Source of the DNA: Tissierella praeacuta DSM 18095
GTDB taxonomy: Bacteria; Bacillota; Clostridia; Tissierellales; Tissierellaceae
DNA length: 64,000 bases
Direction: 5' to 3'
NCBI RefSeq assembly: GCF_900128955.1
Contig: NZ_FQTY01000001.1
Coordinates: forward strand, 434,001-498,000
The notes beneath the pieces are model-generated. The model was not told the origin of the DNA. It saw only the letters and a list, made by a program, of their open reading frames with translations, and did not search any database. Of this stretch, positions 55,549 to 62,012 are shown piece by piece; within the stretch, counting starts at the first letter, position 1; each line of letters starts with the position of its first letter. The translations under genes and the position numbers were made by a program.

Positions 55549-56799
55549 TTATTCTAATAATCCCAAAATAGTTTCATAAAATCCTGGATATGAAATATTT
55601 ATACATTGACTATTTTGAATTTTTGACATGCCTTTTATATTTAATGAAGCTATTGACAAAGCCATTGCAATCCTATGATCACCATAAGTATTTACAATAG
55701 CTGGACTTAATTCCTTTTTCCCATGTATAATCAAGCCATCTGGCAAAGCCTCTATATCAGCTCCCATTTTCTTCATTTCATTGACCATAGCTTGGATTCT
55801 ATCTGTTTCTTTATATTTAAGTTCTTCTGCATTTTTAATTACTGTTGTTCCTTCTGCAAATGCAGCTGCTACGGCTATTATAGGAATTTCATCGATTAAC
55901 CTTCCTATAATATTTTTATCCAATTCAATTCCTTTAATCGGAGCATAAGAAATATATATATCTCCTATAGGTTCATTATTGATACTTCTTACATTATCTA
56001 TTTTAATATTGCCACCCATGGCTTTTATTACATCAATAATTCCAGTTCTTGTAGAGTTAATACCAACATCTTTTATGGTGATAGAAGAACCTTCCATAAT
56101 AGTAGCTGCTACAATAAAAAATGCAGCAGAAGAAATATCTCCTGGAACATAAATTTCTTTTCCCATAAATTTATCTTTGCCGAAGTATTCAAGCATTTTT
56201 TCAGTATGATCCCTAGTAATCTTTTTCTCTATAACTTTAGTTTCTCCTTTACTATAAATAGAAGCTAGTAAAATGGCTGATTTAACTTGAGCACTTGCCA
56301 TAGGCAATTCATATTTAATTCCTCGCAATTCATTTGAGGGCTCAATACTAATAGGAGGGTATTTGTCATTATATCCTTTAATATTTGCACCCATTTTAGT
56401 TAAAGGTATAATAATTCTATCCATGGGTCTTTTACTCAAAGAAATATCTCCTATGAGAGTTGAAGAAAAGTTTTGTCCAACTAATATCCCAGCCAACAAC
56501 CTCATTGTAGTACCTGAGTTACCACAATCAAGAGGCTTAAATGGTTTTTTTAAGCCGTGAATTCCATTGCCATTTATCTTGAGAATATTCTCCTTATCAT
56601 CTATAACCATATCTACTCCCATTTCCCTAAAACATTCAATTGTTCTTAGTGTATCTTCAGATAATAAAATATTTTTTATAATTGTTTCTCCTTTAGCAAT
56701 AGAACCAAGCATTACAGCTCTATGGGAAATAGATTTATCTCCAGGTGTTTTAATCTCACCTTTTAGAGTTTTTTTTCCTTCAATCTTCAAACTATACAC
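55549..56799 (-). CDS. aroA: 5-enolpyruvylshikimate-3-phosphate synthase
   Basis: Sixth step of the shikimate pathway. The 416-residue EPT-fold enzyme has GDKSISHRAVMLG near residue 20 and the glyphosate-site stretch NSGTTMRLLAGIL near residue 93 (bacterial reference enzymes have NAGTA here, so this is the class II-like variant with Ser and Thr). YGDHRIAMAL lies near the end. It is the last gene of an aroC-aroB-aroA operon. Confidence 0.96.
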   Translation of the reverse strand: MYSLKIEGKKTLKGEIKTPGDKSISHRAVMLGSIAKGETIIKNILLSEDTLRTIECFREMGVDMVIDDKENILKINGNGIHGLKKPFKPLDCGNSGTTMRLLAGILVGQNFSSTLIGDISLSKRPMDRIIIPLTKMGANIKGYNDKYPPISIEPSNELRGIKYELPMASAQVKSAILLASIYSKGETKVIEKKITRDHTEKMLEYFGKDKFMGKEIYVPGDISSAAFFIVAATIMEGSSITIKDVGINSTRTGIIDVIKAMGGNIKIDNVRSINNEPIGDIYISYAPIKGIELDKNIIGRLIDEIPIIAVAAAFAEGTTVIKNAEELKYKETDRIQAMVNEMKKMGADIEALPDGLIIHGKKELSPAIVNTYGDHRIAMALSIASLNIKGMSKIQNSQCINISYPGFYETILGLLE

Positions 56800-56814
56800 T
56801 CCCTTAATATATAT

Positions 56815-57846
56815 CTATATTTTATAATCATTTAATATAGCCTCTTCTATGAGCTTTTCCTCTACATCATAAAACAAATCAACTGTACCTCTTCCTGTAG
56901 GCAGAATAAATGAAATCTTTCCATCTCTATTCTTTTTATCATTTTTCATATATTCTATTAAAATTTTTATTTCAAAACTATTAAATATTGGTTGTTCTAC
57001 CAAGGTATTCAATACTCCTATAATTTCATTATAGTATTCTTTGTCTATAAGTTTTTTTTGATATGCAATATTACTCTCATACATCATACCAAGTATAACT
57101 GCCTCACCATGATTATATTTTTCATATTTAAAAAAAGATTCAATGCTATGTCCTATAGTATGTCCAAGGTTTAATTTTTGTCGGAGACCTAGATCTAATT
57201 TATCTTTATCTACTATAGTAAATTTTATATCAACTGATTTTTCTATTATGGTTGGAAGTATTCTCATGTCCCTATTATAAATCTTTTTAATATTTTTCTC
57301 TATATTTTTAAAAAAATTATAATCTTCAATTAAACCATATTTTATTATTTCCCCAAGACCACAAGTAATTTCTTTTTCAGGTAAAGTATGAATAAATGAA
57401 GTATCAATTAAAGTCGTTAAGGGAAAATGAAAAGAACCTATAATATTTTTATGACCTTCAAAATCAATTCCAGTCTTACCTCCTATACTGCTATCTACCT
57501 GAGATAATAAAGTAGTTGGAATCTGAATATATTCAATCCCTCTTTTATATGTTGCTGCAGCAAAACCAGCCAAATCCCCAACTACTCCTCCACCTAGGCA
57601 GAATATCTTCCCATTTCTATCAATGTTTTTTTTAATTAAAATTTTGTATATACTAGATAATTCTTCTAAATTCTTATTTATTTCACCTGAAGGAATTATA
57701 TATATGTTTTCTCTCCCATTTAATACCTCATCTATTTCATCTTTGTATAAATTATATACATTTCTATCAGTCACAAAAATAAAATCATCATTAATTATAT
57801 ATTGGTTTAGTTCCTTCCATATATTATCTACCATCTTAAAGCCCAT
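56815..57846 (-). CDS. aroB: 3-dehydroquinate synthase
   Basis: Second step of the shikimate pathway, NAD- and metal-dependent. The 343-residue protein has GGGVVGDLAGFAAATYKRG near residue 85, PTTLLSQVDSSIGGKTGID, and the metal ligands in NLGHTIGHSIE and HGEAV. The ATG at 57846 follows AGAAGGT; a second ATG is 12 bases further in. Four bases separate it from aroC. Confidence 0.96.
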   Translation of the reverse strand: MGFKMVDNIWKELNQYIINDDFIFVTDRNVYNLYKDEIDEVLNGRENIYIIPSGEINKNLEELSSIYKILIKKNIDRNGKIFCLGGGVVGDLAGFAAATYKRGIEYIQIPTTLLSQVDSSIGGKTGIDFEGHKNIIGSFHFPLTTLIDTSFIHTLPEKEITCGLGEIIKYGLIEDYNFFKNIEKNIKKIYNRDMRILPTIIEKSVDIKFTIVDKDKLDLGLRQKLNLGHTIGHSIESFFKYEKYNHGEAVILGMMYESNIAYQKKLIDKEYYNEIIGVLNTLVEQPIFNSFEIKILIEYMKNDKKNRDGKISFILPTGRGTVDLFYDVEEKLIEEAILNDYKI

Positions 57847-57850
57847 ATTA

Positions 57851-58972
57851 TTACCTTCTTTCTAAATACTTAAGATAATTATAGTAATTTATCTTAGTTT
57901 CTTCTAAAAAATCTCCTCCAAACTTTTTAATTATTTCATCTGCTAATATATATGCTATCATAGATTCAGCAACTATACTAGCAGAGGGGACTGCACATAC
58001 GTCTGACCTTTCAAATTGTGCTGTCTTTTTTTCCTTAGTTACTATGTCTACAGTTTCTAAGGGTTTTCTAAGAGTAGGTATTGGTTTCATAATAGCTCGT
58101 ATAACTATATCCTCTCCATTTGAAATGCCTGATTCTATACCTCCTGCATTATTGGTTCTTCTCCTATATTTATTATCATAGAAAATCTCATCATGAAAAT
58201 TTGATCCTAAAGTTGATGCTGCAATACTTCCTAGTCCAAATTCTACTCCTTTTATTCCTTGTATACTAATACAGGCTGCTGCAAGTCTTCCATCAAGTTT
58301 TGTATCCCAATTTATATGACTTCCTAATCCTATGGGAGGATCTTTAACTATAACCTCTATAATCCCTCCTAAAGTATCTCCTTCATCCTTTGCTTTTTGG
58401 ATTCTTTTTATGATTTTTTCCTCTGACTCTTTATCTACTACCCTAATACTTGATTCATCAGCCCTAATTAACTCTTCATGTTTTAATCCATTATAATAGT
58501 TTATATCTGAATTTATCCCACCAATATTTATAACATGACTATAGATATTTATATGGAATTCCTTCAATAAAAGTTTACAAATACTTCCCAATGCCACCCT
58601 CATAGCTGTTTCTCTTGCCGATGCTCTTTCAAGTATATTCCGTCCACCTTTTTGATTATATTTAAGTGCACCTACTAAATCTCCATGACCTGGTCTTGGT
58701 TTAGTAACTTCTACTAATTCAATATTTGTACCTTTGTTTTTAATAGATATGGTAATTGGACTACCTGTAGTAAAACCCTTACTTACACCAGATAATATAC
58801 TTATTTCATCATTTTCTAATTCCATTCTAATAGATCTGCCAAATCCCTTCTGTCTTCTTTTTAGCTGTTCATTTATATAGCTTATATCTAGACATAGGTT
58901 GGCAGGTATTCCATCTATTATTCCTGTAAGAGATTGACCATGGGATTCACCGCCTGTTAAAAATCTTATCAT
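57851..58972 (-). CDS. aroC: Chorismate synthase
   Basis: Last step of the shikimate pathway, needing reduced FMN. The 373-residue protein shows the signatures GESHGQSLTGIIDG at the start, RPGHGDLVGALKYN near residue 105, RASARETAMRVA and CAVPSASIVAESM near the end. The FMN-type reductase at 59003 lies upstream; whether it supplies flavin to this enzyme is unknown. Confidence 0.97.
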   Translation of the reverse strand: MIRFLTGGESHGQSLTGIIDGIPANLCLDISYINEQLKRRQKGFGRSIRMELENDEISILSGVSKGFTTGSPITISIKNKGTNIELVEVTKPRPGHGDLVGALKYNQKGGRNILERASARETAMRVALGSICKLLLKEFHINIYSHVINIGGINSDINYYNGLKHEELIRADESSIRVVDKESEEKIIKRIQKAKDEGDTLGGIIEVIVKDPPIGLGSHINWDTKLDGRLAAACISIQGIKGVEFGLGSIAASTLGSNFHDEIFYDNKYRRRTNNAGGIESGISNGEDIVIRAIMKPIPTLRKPLETVDIVTKEKKTAQFERSDVCAVPSASIVAESMIAYILADEIIKKFGGDFLEETKINYYNYLKYLERR

Positions 58973-58996
58973 TTTTTACCCCTCCTATTATGTAAA

Positions 58997-59024
58997 AGAC
59001 TTCTACCTGTGAAGGTAGAAGTCT
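58997..59024 (-). terminator. Terminator of the reductase gene
   Basis: Perfect 12-bp stem AGACTTCTACCT / AGGTAGAAGTCT with a 4-base loop and a short T-run on the minus strand. It overlaps the reductase stop codon and lies only 25 bases before the aroC ATG, so it may also act as an attenuator for the aro operon. Confidence 0.75.
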
Positions 59025-59596
59025 CTTATGCTCCAAATGTTTTTACCTATTTTATATAATTCATCTTTAACATCTAATCTTTTTTCTATAGGTTCTTTAT
59101 CTGTATTAGATATAAAGTAATTCCCTTTATATTTTGCATTTATAGATCTAAAAAAGTAGTCCATAACTGGAATAGCCCCATCAAACTGATTATTAGAAAA
59201 AGGTGCCCCTCCTGTAGCTAAAAATACACCTACTCTATCTTCCGTTTGTTTGTATTTTTTACCTATAGAATATTTTAATGACCAATATTTTTGACATCTA
59301 TCAATCATATTTTTCGTTAGTCCATTTACAGAATTAAAATATATGGGGGCTGCAAGTATTATTATATCACTATTATCAAAATCTTTATAAATAGTTTCCA
59401 TATCATCTTTGTTTGCACAAGCCTCTGTCTTCCCACAATAATCGCATCCCGTACATGGATTTATTTTTTTATCCATTAAATATATTTTATTGATTTCATA
59501 ATCATTCTCTTCAATTCCATTTAATAAATAATCTATTAAATTATCTGTATTTTTTCCTTTTCTAGGGCTACCCATTAAAGCTAATACTTTTTTCAT
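59003..59596 (-). CDS. Flavodoxin-like NAD(P)H-dependent oxidoreductase
   Basis: A 197-residue flavodoxin-fold protein with the FMN-phosphate loop GSPRKGKNTD near residue 9-18 and the cysteine motif CTGCDYCGKTEACANKDDM of the iron-sulfur flavoprotein/FMN reductase group. The AAPIYFNSVNGLTKNMIDR block binds flavin. It lies 9 bases after folT and under the same THF riboswitch transcript. Electron partner unknown. Confidence 0.88.
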   Translation of the reverse strand: MKKVLALMGSPRKGKNTDNLIDYLLNGIEENDYEINKIYLMDKKINPCTGCDYCGKTEACANKDDMETIYKDFDNSDIIILAAPIYFNSVNGLTKNMIDRCQKYWSLKYSIGKKYKQTEDRVGVFLATGGAPFSNNQFDGAIPVMDYFFRSINAKYKGNYFISNTDKEPIEKRLDVKDELYKIGKNIWSIRDFYLHR

Positions 59597-59605
59597 TTAG
59601 ACCTC

Positions 59606-60157
59606 CTATACTGTTACCATTCCTCTAAGATGCTTTATTAAAGTTGTAGTAATAAAGCTTTGAATTGGTATATTAACTAAAGCAGATAAGGCTCTACCTG
59701 GAAGCAATACCATAAATCCCTTTCCAAATAAATTTGATAACCAGTAAGTGTTCAATCCTAATGATATAAATAAAATGCAAGCACTAACTATAATAGTTAT
59801 ATTGCCCAATGAAAAAGGATTCCCACCTTTTACTTTAGTTTTAAAATAAATTCCTAAAATACCTGGTATTACACCCCATAATATAGAACTTAATGTAAAA
59901 CCAGGGTGAATAGATGGTCCTTGAAGATTTACCATAACTCCAATTAAATCAGCAGCTAGTCCACTTATACCTCCAACTACTGGTCCAAATAACAATCCAC
60001 TTATCATTAGAGGTATCTCTCCAAAGCTTATCCTTAAAGTAGGCAAGCCTGCCAATGGAACCATAATAGCTAAAAATCTTGTAAGAACTATAGATATAGA
60101 TGTCAAAAAACCAGCATATACCAATGTTCTCGTGTTCATTACCTTACTTTTATTCAT
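59606..60157 (-). CDS. folT: Folate-family ECF transporter S component (FolT)
   Basis: Substrate-binding membrane subunit of an energy-coupling factor transporter. The 183-residue protein has six predicted membrane segments and the S-component blocks SFGEIPLMISGLLFGPVVGG and the later FTLSSILWGVIPGILG. The shared ATPases and T component are outside the window. The THF riboswitch in its leader supports folate as substrate and means uptake is turned down when THF is ample. Confidence 0.92.
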   Translation of the reverse strand: MNKSKVMNTRTLVYAGFLTSISIVLTRFLAIMVPLAGLPTLRISFGEIPLMISGLLFGPVVGGISGLAADLIGVMVNLQGPSIHPGFTLSSILWGVIPGILGIYFKTKVKGGNPFSLGNITIIVSACILFISLGLNTYWLSNLFGKGFMVLLPGRALSALVNIPIQSFITTTLIKHLRGMVTV

Positions 60158-60222
60158 TTTTATCCTCCTTTCTTTTGTTAGTGACAGGCAACTGTCACAT
60201 CAAAGATAAGAGGTTTCTTTAA

Positions 60223-60320
60223 TGATCCAGCGGACGCGGTAAAGAATCGCAGAATTATTTCCTTCGTTTAAGGGCAACTTCCCATCCCTTAACACTTGAC
60301 GCTCTTTACCTACTCTGTCT
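60223..60320 (-). ncRNA. THF riboswitch upstream of folT
   Basis: The minus-strand leader has the tetrahydrofolate aptamer pieces in order: AGAGTA, P2 strand GGTAAAGA, CGTCAAGTG, a perfect P3 stem TTAAGGG / CCCTTAA with loop ATGGGAAGTTG, ACGAAGG, the second P2 strand TCTTTACC and CGTCCGCT. A hairpin GTGACA / TGTCAC stands just before the folT ribosome-binding site (AAAGGAGG) and may form the expression platform at the translation level. No strong T-run terminator was seen. Confidence 0.93.
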
Positions 60321-60334
60321 TACTAACAATATCA

Positions 60335-60952
60335 TTATACATCAATATCCTTATTAAGTAAATCATTATTGCTCCTTTTCCTCATATATTCAGTTAAGTT
60401 ATATGAACCAATAATAGAGGCAATAATAAACGAAATTATAGACATTATTCTATAATATAATGGATAAGTAGAAAAATAAGAAATCATATAAAATATAATT
60501 GATAGAGTATATAATTTAAATATCTTATCCTTACTTAAAAAATTAAAACTATTTTTCAATTCTGATTTTTTTTCATAGTATCTATCTATAATATAATCTT
60601 CTATATCTTCATTGGAAGATATAACCTTTTCTTCTTCAAGCTTTATTCTATATTCATTCTTAATAGCTTCTATCCTTTTATACTTATTTCTTAGAATAGC
60701 CTTTTTTATATATATACTCATAACTATAGCTATAAAAAGAGAAATACTTAGGGAGATAATAAAACTCTCTATTAATTTATTCAATATTAAAATAAAAAAA
60801 ATTAAAATAATTATTCCTATAGCTATTTTATCTAAAATATCCGCCCTAACAGTCTTACCATTTTTCATTTGTTTGGTATAAAAATTATCCAATACTCTTT
60901 GTTTCTCCCTTTCCCTACGATTTCCTTTTAAATAATTTAAAACTCTTTTCAT
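60335..60952 (-). CDS. Unknown membrane protein, 205 residues
   Basis: I do not recognise the family. It has a basic, charged start (RREREKQR), two adjacent membrane segments (about residues 42-60 and 64-82), a charged cytoplasmic stretch with a helical Lys/Glu-rich part (90-140), and two further segments (147-162 and 167-183) before a polar tail. AAAGGTGG lies 7 bases before the ATG. It overlaps the end of the Lit-like gene by 38 bases, so the two are co-expressed and may act together. No start further in would remove the overlap without losing the charged start. Confidence 0.75.
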   Translation of the reverse strand: MKRVLNYLKGNRREREKQRVLDNFYTKQMKNGKTVRADILDKIAIGIIILIFFILILNKLIESFIISLSISLFIAIVMSIYIKKAILRNKYKRIEAIKNEYRIKLEEEKVISSNEDIEDYIIDRYYEKKSELKNSFNFLSKDKIFKLYTLSIIFYMISYFSTYPLYYRIMSIISFIIASIIGSYNLTEYMRKRSNNDLLNKDIDV

Positions 60953-61586
60953 TCTCTAGCCACCTTTCCCTAGTAATAAGATATCCTATGGTCTGTATTA
61001 TTGCCATAAAACTAAGAAAAGATAATATAATATTAGTTGTTATATTAATAAAAAACTCTTCTGGGAAAAGTTGTATCAATAAATCTCTTTGCGGATCTAA
61101 TTGCCAAAAATTATTCCTAAAAAAAACATAATGAAAATAGGTAAAATACTTGCTAAAATCAAAATATATCATAATTGCAATAACTCCTACTAATATCCAA
61201 TTAATAAATAAACTTTTATATAAAAACATCCCTAATATATTTTTTTCACTTTTAACAATAAATAAAATTATTATAGAAATGGATAATATAATACATATAT
61301 ATTTTAATACAAATCCTCTTCTGAATAGTCCTCTTACATCTTTCATATGCCATATTTCTTTTATATTGAAATTTGATTCTAAAACTTGAATATCTACCTC
61401 TCCTTTTAAATAATCTAATAAATCTTTTGTTATCTGACCTAATTCCTCTAAATTCTTCCCCGTTATTTCCACTACATTATAATTGGAATATGTCTCAATA
61501 TATTGCTGAAAATCAAAGGCATTTTTTTCTACTGCTGTTAGAAGACAAAGTAAAGATAATGATAAAAATAAAATTACTTTCTTCAA
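60915..61586 (-). CDS. Lit-like DUF1461 (TIGR01906) membrane protein
   Basis: A 223-residue membrane protein of the DUF1461/TIGR01906 family, characterised members of which (Lit) move an acyl chain within lipoproteins to give the lyso form. Four membrane segments are expected: 1-19, 94-112, 124-142 and 183-203. The conserved outer motifs are present: HMKDVR (80-85), a FHYVFFRNNFWQLDP stretch (151-165) and LFPEEFF (173-179). Lgt at 50194 would provide substrate. It lies ahead of an unknown membrane protein gene. Family membership I hold as likely; activity is inference. Confidence 0.8.
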   Translation of the reverse strand: MKKVILFLSLSLLCLLTAVEKNAFDFQQYIETYSNYNVVEITGKNLEELGQITKDLLDYLKGEVDIQVLESNFNIKEIWHMKDVRGLFRRGFVLKYICIILSISIIILFIVKSEKNILGMFLYKSLFINWILVGVIAIMIYFDFSKYFTYFHYVFFRNNFWQLDPQRDLLIQLFPEEFFINITTNIILSFLSFMAIIQTIGYLITRERWLENEKSFKLFKRKS

Positions 61587-61620
61587 AATAAGCCCACCTC
61601 AATAATTATTTTTTCTTAAT

Positions 61621-61660
61621 TTAAAAGGATTGAAGAAATATAATTCTCCAACCCTTTTAA
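61621..61660 (-). terminator. Hairpin after the 57-codon gene
   Basis: Stem TTAAAAGGATTG / CAACCCTTTTAA (one mismatch) right after the stop of the small gene. The tail is A-rich rather than T-rich on the minus strand, so its strength as a terminator is uncertain. Confidence 0.4.
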
Positions 61661-61662
61661 AA

Positions 61663-61836
61663 CTATGCCATAGCTTTTTCTAGTTTATCTAAATATTTAA
61701 TTGGAAAAACTCTAAGTAATTCCTTATATTGTTCTACTGATAATCCTTGAACAGTAGTATATATTTGAATCTTTGTATCTAAGTCTGCAGCTATAAATCT
61801 CTCTTTTATTTCTTGAAAAGTATCATTTGTTTCCAT
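61663..61836 (-). CDS. Small protein of unknown function, 57 residues
   Basis: An ORF starting METNDTFQEIKERF with AGGAGG 6 bases before the ATG. It is soluble, helical in character and rich in Leu, Glu and Lys (VEQYKELLRVFPIKYLDKLEKAMA at the end). I do not recognise it. It reads towards the Lit-like gene with a hairpin between them and is divergent from the xanthine dehydrogenase-type gene. Confidence 0.6.
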   Translation of the reverse strand: METNDTFQEIKERFIAADLDTKIQIYTTVQGLSVEQYKELLRVFPIKYLDKLEKAMA

Positions 61837-62012
61837 GATTTTTCCTCCTTCTTATGACCTTATACTTATTATGTTAAATACTTATTCTTTTATACAGTTG
61901 AACTTAAATCTTTTAGTTATATCTTCTAAACTCTATATATTCTCATATTGAATACTAAATATTTATATGGAAATAATAATTTTTATAATAATTAAAAAAA
62001 GGAGAAAAACCT

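Noticed and set aside
61837-62012. Promoter for the xanthine dehydrogenase-type gene
   Set aside because: Several TTGAA and AATAAT words exist in this AT-rich gap but none at convincing spacing; left unannotated.
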